In this document: positions 34,200-43,616 of the stretch, piece by piece
How positions within the stretch are numbered: the stretch's first letter is position 1
Layout: every line of letters starts with the position of its first letter
NCBI GenBank assembly: GCA_025210525.1
Contig: JAOARP010000008.1
Location: forward strand, 1-64,000
Source of the DNA: Marinisporobacter sp.
Lineage (GTDB): Bacteria; Bacillota; Clostridia; Peptostreptococcales; Thermotaleaceae
DNA length: 64,000 nt
Reading direction: 5' to 3'
Position numbers and translations under genes: made by a program
The notes under the pieces: model-generated
What the model saw: only the letters and a program-made list of their open reading frames with translations
What the model was told of the DNA's origin: nothing
The model's database searches: none

Positions 34200-35018
34200 T
34201 TAAGCTTCTGGAACATTAATTCCATAAAAGATTTCTGTCATTTCTCTATCTAATTTCTTAATAATGGATTCTTTCTCTTCTGTACTTAAATCTTCCTCGT
34301 CCTTTTCAAATAAATAATCATCTAGTTTGAATTCCTTTAGTTTCATCTTTGTATGGAATATATTTGATTGATAAATATTCATATCAATTAAACTATATCT
34401 CCTAATAGTTTCTTTGGCAATAAAATTTTGTATAGAATTAATATCATGATCTATAAAATGCTTTTTACCATCTATATCTCTAGTAAAGCCTCTTACTCTA
34501 TAATCTATAGTAATGATATCTGAATCAAAACTACCTATTAGATAATTTAAAGCTTTAAGCGGAGAAATTTCTCCACAAGTAGCCACGTCAATATCTACCC
34601 TAAATGTACTAATATCATTTTGAGGATGACTTTCAGGGTAAGTATGCACCGTTACATGACTTTTATCTAAATGTCCGACGATATTTTCACGAATAGGTGT
34701 TAGATTTCCTCTATTACAAGAAGGATCTAGCACATATAGAGGTACTTCCTCTTCTGAAATCAATAGTGTTACACTTGCTCCCTGAGGATCATAATCTTGT
34801 TTTGCAACATTTAAAACACTTGCTCCTATAGTTTCTGTAACATTTGTTAAAATTCTTGTTAATCTTTCAGAATTATACTGTTCATCAATATACTCAATAT
34901 ATCGTTTTCTATCCTCTTCAGTTTTTGTGTAACAAATATCATAGATATTAAAACTAAGTGATTTTGTTAGGTTATTAAACCCATATAATTTTATCTTGTT
35001 TGTAATATTTTTTGCCAA
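34200..35018 (-). CDS. speD: S-adenosylmethionine decarboxylase proenzyme
   Basis: This 272-residue pyruvoyl enzyme decarboxylates S-adenosylmethionine to give the aminopropyl donor for spermidine. The length and sequence match the E. coli-type SpeD rather than the short Bacillus type. The self-cleavage site is Lys119-Ser120 in [16 protein letters not shown], where Ser becomes the pyruvoyl group, and the cysteine in DVATCGEIS is conserved. The start is a TTG at 35018, eight bases after GAGG. No speE, speA or speB gene is adjacent, so spermidine synthase must lie elsewhere or an alternative use exists. Confidence 0.94.
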   Translation of the reverse strand: MAKNITNKIKLYGFNNLTKSLSFNIYDICYTKTEEDRKRYIEYIDEQYNSERLTRILTNVTETIGASVLNVAKQDYDPQGASVTLLISEEEVPLYVLDPSCNRGNLTPIRENIVGHLDKSHVTVHTYPESHPQNDISTFRVDIDVATCGEISPLKALNYLIGSFDSDIITIDYRVRGFTRDIDGKKHFIDHDINSIQNFIAKETIRRYSLIDMNIYQSNIFHTKMKLKEFKLDDYLFEKDEEDLSTEEKESIIKKLDREMTEIFYGINVPEA

Positions 35019-35247
35019 CTACCATTCCTCATTTCTATTTGAATTCTAAGAAAAATTATATATATTTTATTGCTATAATGTCAATATAATTTCTATAAAA
35101 AATGATAATTTTTTGATTAAATAAATTTTATGAATCATATACTATAATACCCTAAAAACAAATATTTTTTCAATATACAAAAACATTTATTTTTTGTTAT
35201 TTGTTGACATATACTCTCCTTAACACAATACCTTCTTAGATAAATTC

Positions 35248-35285
35248 AAAAATGTGGTAGACATGTATTCATCTACCACATTTTT
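35248..35285 (-). terminator. Terminator after pdp
   Basis: Perfect 14-base arms AAAAATGTGGTAGA and TCTACCACATTTTT with a 10-base loop. Confidence 0.85.
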
Positions 35286-35291
35286 CCCTTT

Positions 35292-36617
35292 TTAAAGTTT
35301 GTTTATTCCATCCTTTGAAACAATCCCTTTAATTAAAGCTTTTGCTTCTATCTTTTCTTCAACGATTTCATACGCATCTACAATCATAGCTGTAGCTGTT
35401 TTTTGTTTCTCTATATTATTGGCATGAATCGTAGCAAGAACTTCTCCTTTTTTAACGAAATCTCCAATTTTTTTCTGAAGAACAATTCCTACGGCTAAAT
35501 CTATTTCACTTTCCTTCGTTTCACGACCTGCACCAAGGACTAAGGCTGCTCTTCCTATATCATCAGCCTTTATCCCTTTTACATAACCTTCTTCAATAGC
35601 TAATACTGGCTCCACAATACTTGCAGTAGGTAGTAATGATGGATTGTCAACAACTTCTGGGTTTCCCCCTTGCGCTAAGACAAGTTCTTTAAGCTTTTCT
35701 GCACCATCCCCTGATGCAATAATATCTTCAAGGATTTTTCTTGCTTCTTCAACAGAACTCGCTCTTTCTCCTAAAACGAGCATATGTGATCCTAAAACTA
35801 AGCAAAGTTCTGTAAGATCTTTTGGTCCTTTTCCTTTTAGTGTATCAATAGCTTCTTTTACTTCTAATGCATTTCCAACAGCAAAACCTAAAGGTTGATC
35901 CATATCCGTTATTACACCAATTGTATTTCTACCAATATGTGTTCCTATGTCTACCATTTCTTTTGCCAATGAAAAAGCATCTTCTTCTTCCTTCATAAAA
36001 GCACCACTACCTGTTTTCACATCAAGAACAATAGCGTCTGCTCCTGATGCAATTTTTTTACTCATAATACTACTTGCAATCAAAGACATATTATCAACAG
36101 TTGCAGTAACATCGCGAAGGGCATATAATTTTTTATCTGCTGGTGCTAAGTTGGCAGTTTGCCCTCCTATAGCAATTTTCTTCTCATTTACATTTTGTAT
36201 AAACTTTTCAACAGACATATCTACAGAAAATCCTTCAAAAGACTCTAATTTATCAATAGTTCCTCCTGTATGTCCAAGACCTCTTCCTGACATTTTTGCA
36301 ACAGGTGCTCCAGCTGCAGCAACAATAGGCCCAAGGATTAATGTAGTCGTATCTCCTACACCACCTGTACTATGTTTGTCAACCTTTACTCCTTCAATAG
36401 CTGATAAATCAATGATCTCTCCACTATCTACCATAGCCTTTGTTAAATCAGCCGTTTCTCGTTTATTCATTTTTTGAAAATAAATAGCCATCATTAAAGC
36501 TGAAACTTGATAATCAGGAATCTCTCCTTTTGTATAACCTTGTATAAAATAGTTGATTTCTTCAGTTGTTAGTTCTTTACCATTTCTTTTTTTCATAATC
36601 AAATCATACATTCTCAT
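35292..36617 (-). CDS. pdp: Pyrimidine-nucleoside phosphorylase
   Basis: This 441-residue enzyme phosphorolyses uridine, thymidine and deoxyuridine to base plus (deoxy)ribose-1-phosphate. Conserved phosphate-binding and active-site stretches are [17 protein letters not shown] near residue 80, [20 protein letters not shown] near 108 and the pyrimidine-specific serine-lysine region [20 protein letters not shown] near 185. The ATG is preceded by GAGGTG. It follows deoC with a 53-base gap, and both form an operon for deoxynucleoside catabolism. No deoB (phosphopentomutase) gene is seen in the window. Confidence 0.96.
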   Translation of the reverse strand: MRMYDLIMKKRNGKELTTEEINYFIQGYTKGEIPDYQVSALMMAIYFQKMNKRETADLTKAMVDSGEIIDLSAIEGVKVDKHSTGGVGDTTTLILGPIVAAAGAPVAKMSGRGLGHTGGTIDKLESFEGFSVDMSVEKFIQNVNEKKIAIGGQTANLAPADKKLYALRDVTATVDNMSLIASSIMSKKIASGADAIVLDVKTGSGAFMKEEEDAFSLAKEMVDIGTHIGRNTIGVITDMDQPLGFAVGNALEVKEAIDTLKGKGPKDLTELCLVLGSHMLVLGERASSVEEARKILEDIIASGDGAEKLKELVLAQGGNPEVVDNPSLLPTASIVEPVLAIEEGYVKGIKADDIGRAALVLGAGRETKESEIDLAVGIVLQKKIGDFVKKGEVLATIHANNIEKQKTATAMIVDAYEIVEEKIEAKALIKGIVSKDGINKL

Positions 36618-36670
36618 TTATAATCACCTCGTAATTTGCAAATGTTTTCCTTATCCATAAAGGCTAGATA

Positions 36671-37339
36671 TTAATATCCAGCACTTTCATCCTTTTTTCC
36701 TTCAACGATAGCAATAGAAGCACTAGCTCCTATACGACTAGCTCCTGCTTTTATAACTGCGTCTGCGTCTTCTCTTGTTCTTACACCACCAGAAGCTTTG
36801 ACACCTAAATCAGGTCCTACTGTTTTTCTCATAAGTGCTATATCTTCTACAGTTGCTCCACCTGTTGAGAATCCTGTTGAAGTTTTTACAAAATCAGCTC
36901 CAGCTTCCTTTGAAAGCTCACATACCTTCACTTTTTCTTCATCCGTTAAAAGACAAGCTTCTATAATTACTTTTACTAACGCTTGATCCTTTGCTGCATC
37001 TACTACTGCTTTGATATCTTCTTTTACTACATCATATTTTTTGTCCTTTAATGCACCTACATTGATTACCATATCAATTTCTTGTGCTCCATTTTCAATA
37101 GCTTGCTTTGTCTCAAAGGCTTTTACTTCCTTTGTTGTAGCCCCTAGTGGAAATCCTACAACCACACATGTTTTTACGTTTGTTCCTTCTAACTCAGCTC
37201 TTACAAGGGAAGTATAATATGCATTTACACATACAGAAGCAAATCCATATTCTCTTGCTTCAGCACAAACTTTTTTGATTTGTTCCTCTGTAGATTGTGG
37301 TTTTAATAATGTGTGATCAATATATTGTTGCATTTTCAT
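36671..37339 (-). CDS. deoC: Deoxyribose-phosphate aldolase
   Basis: This 222-residue class I aldolase splits 2-deoxyribose-5-phosphate to acetaldehyde and glyceraldehyde-3-phosphate. The Schiff-base lysine is in [17 protein letters not shown] near residue 155. Other active-site parts include [13 protein letters not shown] near 90 and [15 protein letters not shown] near 185. It starts with ATG behind AAAAGGAGAGG. It leads an operon with pdp downstream. A LacI-type palindrome lies upstream at 37393-37408, and the regulator gene is next in line at 37449-38471. Confidence 0.96.
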   Translation of the reverse strand: MKMQQYIDHTLLKPQSTEEQIKKVCAEAREYGFASVCVNAYYTSLVRAELEGTNVKTCVVVGFPLGATTKEVKAFETKQAIENGAQEIDMVINVGALKDKKYDVVKEDIKAVVDAAKDQALVKVIIEACLLTDEEKVKVCELSKEAGADFVKTSTGFSTGGATVEDIALMRKTVGPDLGVKASGGVRTREDADAVIKAGASRIGASASIAIVEGKKDESAGY

Positions 37340-37392
37340 TTTAATCCTCTCCTTTTATTATTTAATATTTAAATTTTATAAGTATTCAATTC

Positions 37393-37408
37393 ATGTAATC
37401 GGTTACAT
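37393..37408. promoter_or_regulatory. LacI-type operator upstream of deoC
   Basis: ATGTAATCGGTTACAT is a near-perfect 16-base palindrome with the central CG typical of LacI-family operators. It matches the element before the LacI-family gene (38520-38533). Confidence 0.75.
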
Positions 37409-37422
37409 ACCTTTGTAATCTG

Positions 37423-37450
37423 AGATGTGAATGATGAATCATTCACATCT
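37423..37450. repeat. 28-base palindrome at the stop of the LacI-family gene
   Basis: AGATGTGAATGAT and ATCATTCACATCT (13-base arms) flank GA. It overlaps the TAG stop codon of the regulator gene. On the minus strand, in the direction of that gene, no T-run follows; a T-run (ATTTTT) follows only on the plus strand. Confidence 0.7.
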
Positions 37451-38471
37451 ATTTTTCAATATATTTTTCTGATCCATTTAAGATAATCTCTGGTAGAAGA
37501 ACCTTTCTTTTGATTTCTTTATTTTTTTCATCATTTAGACGATCTATTAGCATTTTCATTCCTTTTCGCCCTAGCTCTAAGGTAGGCCCATTAATACAAC
37601 TAATATTCATCCCTATAATGTTTAAAACTTCTAATTTATCAAATCCTATAATAGCTATATCCTCTGGGACATTAACATTTTTTTCATAAAATGCCTTCAT
37701 ACATCCTAAAATCATCATATTACTACTCACAAAAATAGCAGTAGGGGGATCTTCCATCTTTAATATTTCCTTTGTTGTTTCATAAGCATCTTCATACTTG
37801 TATTCCCCATAAAAAATATATCTTTCTTCTAAAGGAATACCATACTCCTCTAATGCTTTTTTATATCCAATAAATCTTTCTTTAGCAGGTCTTGAATCCA
37901 TCTGCCCATTGATAATAGCTATTTTTTTATGTCCTTCTTTAATAAGCGCTTCTGTTCCATCATAAGCACCCTTTATATGATCAATGAAAACACCACTAAA
38001 GTTTTCATATTTCACATGTCCATCTATTAAAATCACAGGTATCCCAAATTTTTCAAGTGTTCCTAAATATTCACGATTTTCTTTTTTTTCTGTAAGGGTA
38101 GGTGTAATGAGAATCCCTTGAATTCTTTGCTCTTTCAAAAGCTGTAACGCTTTTAATTCCTTTTTTACATTATCATTCGTATTAAATAAAATAATATTCA
38201 GATTATGTTCGTCTGCTACCTCACTAACGCCTTTAATCACTTCTCCAAAGAATGGATCATTGATTTCAGGAACAATTACCCCTATTGTATTTGTTTTTCT
38301 TGTAGATAAACTACGAGCAATAGCACTAGGTGTATAATTTAATTCTTTTATTGCTTTTAAAACCTTTTGTCTTGTTTCATCCTTTACATATCCAGAATCA
38401 TTTAAAACTCTCGATACAGTTGCACGAGATACTCCTGATTCCCTAGCAATATCATTAATTGTAATAGGCAT
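37449..38471 (-). CDS. LacI-family regulator, probable deoxynucleoside catabolism repressor
   Basis: This 340-residue repressor has a helix-turn-helix at residues 3-25 (ITINDIARESGVSRATVSRV), the LacI hinge and an effector domain starting GVIVPEINDPFFGEVIKGVS. It lies directly upstream of deoC-pdp on the same strand, and matching palindromes stand before deoC and before this gene. Control of deoC-pdp and autoregulation are therefore the likely roles. DeoR of other bacteria belongs to a different family, so no DeoR symbol is given. The start is an ATG behind GGGAGG. Confidence 0.87.
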   Translation of the reverse strand: MPITINDIARESGVSRATVSRVLNDSGYVKDETRQKVLKAIKELNYTPSAIARSLSTRKTNTIGVIVPEINDPFFGEVIKGVSEVADEHNLNIILFNTNDNVKKELKALQLLKEQRIQGILITPTLTEKKENREYLGTLEKFGIPVILIDGHVKYENFSGVFIDHIKGAYDGTEALIKEGHKKIAIINGQMDSRPAKERFIGYKKALEEYGIPLEERYIFYGEYKYEDAYETTKEILKMEDPPTAIFVSSNMMILGCMKAFYEKNVNVPEDIAIIGFDKLEVLNIIGMNISCINGPTLELGRKGMKMLIDRLNDEKNKEIKRKVLLPEIILNGSEKYIEK

Positions 38472-38519
38472 TTTTGTTCCTCCCTATATGCCCCATAAAA
38501 TAGGTAGCAAATCAAACCG

Positions 38520-38533
38520 TGTTACCGGTTTCA
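38520..38533. promoter_or_regulatory. LacI-type operator upstream of the LacI-family gene
   Basis: TGTTACCGGTTTCA is a palindrome with two mismatches and a central CCGG. It is similar to the operator before deoC and is probably the autoregulatory site. Confidence 0.65.
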
Positions 38534-38594
38534 TATCTATTATAAATGAAATTTCGATAAATTTCAATTCCTCAAATCAATTTCTTTTTTTGCA

Positions 38595-39623
38595 CTACCA
38601 CCTCTTAATCAGTTCTTTCACTTCACTACTCATACATTTATTATCTTCATTTATTTCAATAAATAACATAGGATTTTGCTGATTATACAAGTAATTGTAT
38701 ATAATCAGCAAAACATCTATAGATTCCTTTTCAATAAATTTGTTTTTCTTCATGCTCTCATTTGATAAAATATTTTTTAAGTTTTTTTCTAATAAGTCTA
38801 CAGCTTCTTGGTTTTCTATAGATGCATACATGATTTTTTCCTTATACATAATTTGATTTCCCTGAATAAGGAACAGCTTAAAACTCTCTAGATCTATTGG
38901 CTCTACTGCTAAAATCATTTTCTGCTCCATTGTTTCTTTTACAAACTTTTGAAACCTTAATAATTGTTCAAGTAATTGTATGCCATTTTGATAAAATTTC
39001 GCCCGTTCAAACTGGAGCATTTTAGCATGTTTTTTCATTTTTTCTTCTAATACTTCTGTAAACTTTTTTATATCTTCTTCAATAATTCTACATATATTTT
39101 CCGTATGCATCTGTTGATCTTTTTCATTTATATAAGATATATTCCGTATTACCTGATATTTAAAATCATATTGTCCTTCATCATAAGAAATGGGCATAAT
39201 AGCATCAAAAAAATTAATCAACTCATCAACCATCTTCCTGCTCATAAAAGGTCCATAATATTTTTCATCCTCATTAACGCTATAAGCTAAAGATAATCCC
39301 TTGTCTTTTGTAACCTTTAAATAACAATATTTCTGTTCATTCTTCATTAATCGATTATATAGGGGTTGATATTTCTTAATCATTTTACATTCTAATAAAA
39401 GAGCTTCTAGCTCTGTATCTGTAACAATATAATCAATATCTTCTATATGGGTTACCATCCTTTTAATTTTATTCATTTGTCGTTCATTGGAATAAAAATA
39501 ACTTTTCACTCTTTTTCTTAAATGCTTTGATTTACCAACATACAAAATATTTTCTTCTTTGTCTTTCATCATATAAATGCCAGGAAATATTGGTAAATTT
39601 TCTATTTTCTCCTGTAATTTCAA
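38595..39623 (-). CDS. Short UvrC-like GIY-YIG nuclease
   Basis: This 342-residue protein has a GIY-YIG nuclease domain at about residues 10-95 (PGIYMMKDKEENILYVGKSK, with LRKRVKSYF after it) and a UVR-like helical segment near residue 200 (AKMLQFERAKFYQNGIQLLE). It matches the N-terminal half of UvrC but lacks the RNase H-like 5' nuclease and HhH domains, so it would make only the 3'-side incision. It is shaped like Cho of E. coli. The TTG at 39623 follows GAGGTG six bases before; the GTG at 39632 is inside that site. Full UvrC may be elsewhere. It seems to be monocistronic. Confidence 0.85.
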   Translation of the reverse strand: MKLQEKIENLPIFPGIYMMKDKEENILYVGKSKHLRKRVKSYFYSNERQMNKIKRMVTHIEDIDYIVTDTELEALLLECKMIKKYQPLYNRLMKNEQKYCYLKVTKDKGLSLAYSVNEDEKYYGPFMSRKMVDELINFFDAIMPISYDEGQYDFKYQVIRNISYINEKDQQMHTENICRIIEEDIKKFTEVLEEKMKKHAKMLQFERAKFYQNGIQLLEQLLRFQKFVKETMEQKMILAVEPIDLESFKLFLIQGNQIMYKEKIMYASIENQEAVDLLEKNLKNILSNESMKKNKFIEKESIDVLLIIYNYLYNQQNPMLFIEINEDNKCMSSEVKELIKRW

Positions 39624-39720
39624 TTGTTTCACCTCAAAAATATTTTATTCCTTAACTATTTCAGTGCTATCTTATAACATAATTTATCATTGATTTTATT
39701 CCATGTAAAGATGACAAACA

Positions 39721-39752
39721 AAAAAGACTTCTCCCTCAAAAGAAGTCTTTTT
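39721..39752 (-). terminator. Terminator after staygreen gene
   Basis: AAAAAGACTTCT and AGAAGTCTTTTT arms with an 8-base loop and T-runs on both strands. Confidence 0.85.
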
Positions 39753-39764
39753 GGGTTACGCTCC

Positions 39765-40217
39765 CTATATTTTATAATCCTTAGGTGTTCCAAAATATTC
39801 TACTCGATTATACTGAGGATACATAGAATAAAAATGTACAAATATAGGAGCATCCTCCAAATATGGATGTTCTTTTAACAGCTTCCTATCGCCATAAAAA
39901 ATAGCTTCTAAAGCTAAAGGTAATTCCCTTTTAAAAATCATATATCTCCTAGCAGCAGAATTTATACCTGATTGACCATTTACATAAACATATGCATTGA
40001 ACATATATTGTCCATTCATGTTACTCCAATGAGCTAACACTTCATCTCTCATAACTGGATCAATTGCCTCATAATCATATTCAGGACCTATTGTCAAAAA
40101 TAGTTCTCCTGTAATATCTGAATGGGTTAATGTATATTTCCTAGGTATAATAGGATTTTCTTTAGTAATTGGTGGAATAAATGTAACAGAAAGTTTCTCT
40201 GGATTAAGTCTGCTCAA
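39765..40217 (-). CDS. Staygreen-family protein
   Basis: This 150-residue protein matches the bacterial Staygreen (SGR) family. It begins SRLNPEKLSVTFIPPITKEN and contains RKYTLTHSDITGELFLTIG, the diagnostic stretch of this family near residue 27. SGR in plants removes magnesium from chlorophyll a. Homologues in chlorophyll-free Firmicutes have an unclear natural role, with dechelatase activity reported for some. No signal peptide or membrane helix is seen. The start is a TTG at 40217, eight bases after GGGGG. It stands alone between genes with their own terminators. The family call is from recognisable sequence; the biological substrate is not inferred. Confidence 0.85.
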   Translation of the reverse strand: MSRLNPEKLSVTFIPPITKENPIIPRKYTLTHSDITGELFLTIGPEYDYEAIDPVMRDEVLAHWSNMNGQYMFNAYVYVNGQSGINSAARRYMIFKRELPLALEAIFYGDRKLLKEHPYLEDAPIFVHFYSMYPQYNRVEYFGTPKDYKI

Positions 40218-40306
40218 AATCCCTTCCCCCTTTACCTTTTAATATGTGTATTATTTATTTTATGTTTTTATCGAAAAATAGGAACTGTTTCTTTCTAACA
40301 AAAAAA

Positions 40307-40328
40307 AGACTTCCCCTTTTAGAAGTCT
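40307..40328 (-). terminator. Terminator after the second EamA gene
   Basis: AGACTTC pairs with GAAGTCT across an 8-base loop, followed by eight T on the minus strand. Confidence 0.75.
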
Positions 40329-40351
40329 CTTTCGTCAAAACAATCTCTATA

Positions 40352-41221
40352 TTATTGATTATACAGTAGCAACCATCCCCCTATAAGAATTAGAATAGAA
40401 CCTGGTATCTTTTCTTTAATATTTTCTTTAAAAAATATATAAGAAAGAATCATAGTAATAATCATAGAAACCTGAGTAAAAGGTTCTGCTATGCTAAGTT
40501 CTATATGATTTAACGCAATGAGCAAAAAAAGATATGCAAAACCATTGATGGCACCACTAATAATAGAAATCACTTTTTTTCCCTTAAATATATCATATAT
40601 GTATTGTCGTTTCTTTTTTATAAATAGAAAAATCCATATATTGAGTGCAATAAAAAAATATAAAACTGTAGAATAAAGAACAGGGGACGCAGATACATAA
40701 AAATATTTATCTACAATTCTCCCTAAAGATTGAAGTACTACAAATAAAAGCATCCATCTGCATGAGGAATCATTAAAAATAAATTTAATAGATTTTAATG
40801 GTGATCCCATTTTTTTTAATATGGACAATCCAACAATCATAACTATAACACCAACAACCTTTGTAACCGTTATAGCTTCTCCTAAAAATACAAAAGATAG
40901 TATCATCAAGAACAATGCATTCAAACTGTGTATCGGAGTTACAAGAGAAACTTCTCCTGTAGCTAGAGCAGTCACATAAGCAACAAAGCCTACTGCATAC
41001 ACCAAACTACTTATATAACAGGGTATAAGGAATTTAAAATTGTCTATCTCTACAAACAAATTAAAGGGTAATAAAAACAAAGCTCCTATAAAGAAGAACA
41101 AAAAACTAGCAGCCGTATTACTATAAATATCACCCTCATCATTTCCTAATAACCTTACTACAATTCTTTCTACAGACATCAATATAATTCGTAGGACTAA
41201 TGCAACATAAGATAAAATCAT
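40352..41221 (-). CDS. EamA-family (DMT) transporter
   Basis: This 289-residue membrane protein has about ten helices in two EamA repeats. The first repeat contains LFLMILSFVFLGEAITVTKV near residue 105. The second ends at the C-terminal stretch SIAEPFTQVSMIITMILSYI. It differs from the EamA protein at 18577-19509 and lacks a visible riboswitch. The start is an ATG behind AAGGGGG. It lies 48 bases downstream of sfsA on the same strand, so it may share its transcript. The substrate is unknown. Confidence 0.85.
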   Translation of the reverse strand: MILSYVALVLRIILMSVERIVVRLLGNDEGDIYSNTAASFLFFFIGALFLLPFNLFVEIDNFKFLIPCYISSLVYAVGFVAYVTALATGEVSLVTPIHSLNALFLMILSFVFLGEAITVTKVVGVIVMIVGLSILKKMGSPLKSIKFIFNDSSCRWMLLFVVLQSLGRIVDKYFYVSASPVLYSTVLYFFIALNIWIFLFIKKKRQYIYDIFKGKKVISIISGAINGFAYLFLLIALNHIELSIAEPFTQVSMIITMILSYIFFKENIKEKIPGSILILIGGWLLLYNQ

Positions 41222-41269
41222 TTGTATCCCCCTTACTTTATAAAGTATATTATCTATCCTAAAAACCTT

Positions 41270-41962
41270 TTATTCAATTATTGCTGTAACTTTGTTTTTA
41301 ACAGTCAATTCATCTTCCTTTATAAAACAATCATACGCTAATATTTTAATCCCCTTCTTTTTCGCTATTTTTAACGCTTCTTCAAATTTAGGGTCTGTTA
41401 TCCCATTTGCTCCAAAACTCTTCATATTTTCTATCTGAATCAAAAATAAAATATAATTTTCATATCCATCTCTTTGTAAATCTATTAACTCATAAATGTG
41501 CTTTCGTCCTCTTTCAGTAGGTGCATCTGGAAAAATACATTCCCCATCTTTTTCGAGTGTGACACTTTTTACTTCAATAAATCCTTTTTGATCTTTCTTT
41601 TCATAATAAAAATCAAATCTCGAATTTTTATGTTTTACTTCTTTTTTTAGATAATCTATATCCTTAAGCTCTTCAATCCCATTATTAAGGATTGCTTCAT
41701 AAGCTACATAATTTGTAATTTGGGAATCAATATTGATTAAAAGTTTATGATCTTTATAGGCTCCAACCAATGAATATTTTGTTTTTCTATTAGGATTTGT
41801 AGCTTTTTCCAATATTACAGGTACACCCTTTTTTAGAATTTCTTTGCATCTTCCTGTATTTTTCACATGGACAATCTCTTCTTCTCCATCTAAAAGGACA
41901 TGGGCAATAAATCTATTGGGTCTATCTAAAAAAATAGCTTTTTTAATCTCTTTATATTTCAT
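41270..41962 (-). CDS. sfsA: Sugar fermentation stimulation protein A
   Basis: This 230-residue protein of the SfsA family has the SfsA N-terminal OB-like part (IAHVLLDGEEEIVHVKNTGR) and a C-terminal PD-(D/E)xK-type nuclease fold. The latter shows RFDFYYEKKDQKGFIEVKSV near residue 120 and PDAPTERGRKHIYELIDLQ near 150, with the nuclease-like D and ExK residues. E. coli SfsA was named for stimulating maltose use, and its biochemical role is still unclear. The ATG at 41962 has GGGAGG ahead; a longer frame does not. Confidence 0.94.
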   Translation of the reverse strand: MKYKEIKKAIFLDRPNRFIAHVLLDGEEEIVHVKNTGRCKEILKKGVPVILEKATNPNRKTKYSLVGAYKDHKLLINIDSQITNYVAYEAILNNGIEELKDIDYLKKEVKHKNSRFDFYYEKKDQKGFIEVKSVTLEKDGECIFPDAPTERGRKHIYELIDLQRDGYENYILFLIQIENMKSFGANGITDPKFEEALKIAKKKGIKILAYDCFIKEDELTVKNKVTAIIE

Positions 41963-42017
41963 ATAAACCTCCCTATTTATCATAAGTTATTCCTCTTATT
42001 ATAGCAATCAAAAATAC

Positions 42018-42052
42018 AAAAATCATCCCCTTTCATAAAGAGAATGATTTTT
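42018..42052 (-). terminator. Terminator after dsdA
   Basis: AAAAATCAT and ATGATTTTT arms enclose a 17-base loop, followed by a weak T-run on the minus strand. Confidence 0.6.
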
Positions 42053-42080
42053 AGATTTAAGGTCTATATCATCTATTTTA

Positions 42081-43445
42081 TTATTTCTTAGATAAATTAG
42101 CACCTTTTTCATAATACTTATTCATTTCTTCTTCTGGTACCATACTACCACCTGTAGCCCAAGCTATATGCGTTGCATTTTTCATTTTATCTTTTAACTT
42201 TTTATCTTCTAAATATTTTTCTCCTAACTTTGTTTTAAATAAATCAACGACTCCAGCGACACCTGCAAGTGCAGAAGGCTCTAGGTAAATTTTTTCTGTA
42301 TCTGCTAAAGCTTTTAATAATATATATAGCTTATCATCATCTACTGTATAATCTCCACTCAGTAAGTACTCTAATGTCTTTCCAACAAACCCTGAAGCTC
42401 TTCCCACTGCTAATCCATCTGCAGCTGTAACATTATCAATTCCAAAGTCTTGAACACATACCTGATCATGTGTATTCGTCATACAACCAATTAACATACA
42501 TGGAGAATGTGTAGGCTCAGCAAAGAAGCAGTGTACATGATCTTTATATACAAGCTTTAATCCAAAGGCAACCCCTCCTGGTCCACCTCCAACACCACAT
42601 GGAAGATATACAAATAATGGATGCTCCTCATCTACAACTACATTTAATTCTTCAAGCTGCTTTTTTAATCTAGAAGCTGCCACAGCATATCCTAAGAATA
42701 GATTTTTAGAATTTTCATCATCTACAAAGTAACTATTTGGGTCTAAATCTGATTGTTTTCTACCTTCTTCTACTGCTTTACTATAGTCTGATTCATATTC
42801 AACTACAGTAACCCCTTTGCTTCTTAAAAGATCTTTTTTCCACTTTTTTGCATCTGCTGACATATGAACAAATACTTTAAAACCAAGTTTCGCACTCATA
42901 ATGCCAATACTAAGTCCTAAATTTCCTGTTGAACCTACAGCAACAGAATAATTTGAAAAGAATTTTCTAAATGAATCACTATCCAAAATAGAATAGTCAT
43001 CTTTAGTTGTTAGCATGCCTTCTTCTATTGCTAAATCTTCTGCATGTTTTAATACTTCATAAATTCCACCTCTTGCTTTAATAGAACCTGAAATGGCAAG
43101 GTGGCTATCACATTTCAATAATAAATCCCCTACTATTTTTTGATCAAATTCTTTCTCAAGATATTCTTTCATCTGAGGAATTTTTACAGTTTTAGACTCG
43201 ATAATTCCATTTTCTTCTTGGGTTTCAGGAAATACTTTTGCAATATAGGGTGCAAATCTTTCTAGTCTTTCTTCAGCATCTTTTACATCTTTTTCAGTTA
43301 AAGAAATATTTCTTATAGCTTCATCGAATTTTTCATGTTTAGGATTTGTCCAAAATACTTCTTCTGTTTCAATTAGTTGATTCAGTAGTGGATAATCATT
43401 TTTCCATTGTTCTATTCTTTTTCCTAAAATCATTTTCTTTTCCAT
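42081..43445 (-). CDS. dsdA: D-serine ammonia-lyase (dehydratase)
   Basis: This 454-residue PLP enzyme converts D-serine to pyruvate and ammonia. The PLP-binding lysine is in [20 protein letters not shown] near residue 115. The glycine-rich phosphate cup is [20 protein letters not shown] near 170, and a further conserved region is [18 protein letters not shown] near 285. Length and order match DsdA. There is no LysR-type dsdC or D-serine permease nearby. The start is an ATG behind GAGGGGG. It is probably used as a nutrient or for detoxification of D-serine. Confidence 0.94.
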   Translation of the reverse strand: MEKKMILGKRIEQWKNDYPLLNQLIETEEVFWTNPKHEKFDEAIRNISLTEKDVKDAEERLERFAPYIAKVFPETQEENGIIESKTVKIPQMKEYLEKEFDQKIVGDLLLKCDSHLAISGSIKARGGIYEVLKHAEDLAIEEGMLTTKDDYSILDSDSFRKFFSNYSVAVGSTGNLGLSIGIMSAKLGFKVFVHMSADAKKWKKDLLRSKGVTVVEYESDYSKAVEEGRKQSDLDPNSYFVDDENSKNLFLGYAVAASRLKKQLEELNVVVDEEHPLFVYLPCGVGGGPGGVAFGLKLVYKDHVHCFFAEPTHSPCMLIGCMTNTHDQVCVQDFGIDNVTAADGLAVGRASGFVGKTLEYLLSGDYTVDDDKLYILLKALADTEKIYLEPSALAGVAGVVDLFKTKLGEKYLEDKKLKDKMKNATHIAWATGGSMVPEEEMNKYYEKGANLSKK

Positions 43446-43616
43446 TCTTCCCCCTCTTTTCTTGAATACACATTTTCCCTAATATCTTTATTGTATAATA
43501 ATTCTAAATTCTTTTGAACATAATTTATTAAGTAGGTTTCTTCTTTTTAATCATTCTTCTTTTGATATAATATAATTGATGCATTAATGAATCACATCAT
43601 AAAAGGAGGCTTTCAT

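Noticed and set aside
35947-36477. Plus-strand frame of 176 residues opposite pdp.
   Set aside because: It lies fully antisense to a well-supported phosphorylase gene and looks like a codon-bias shadow.
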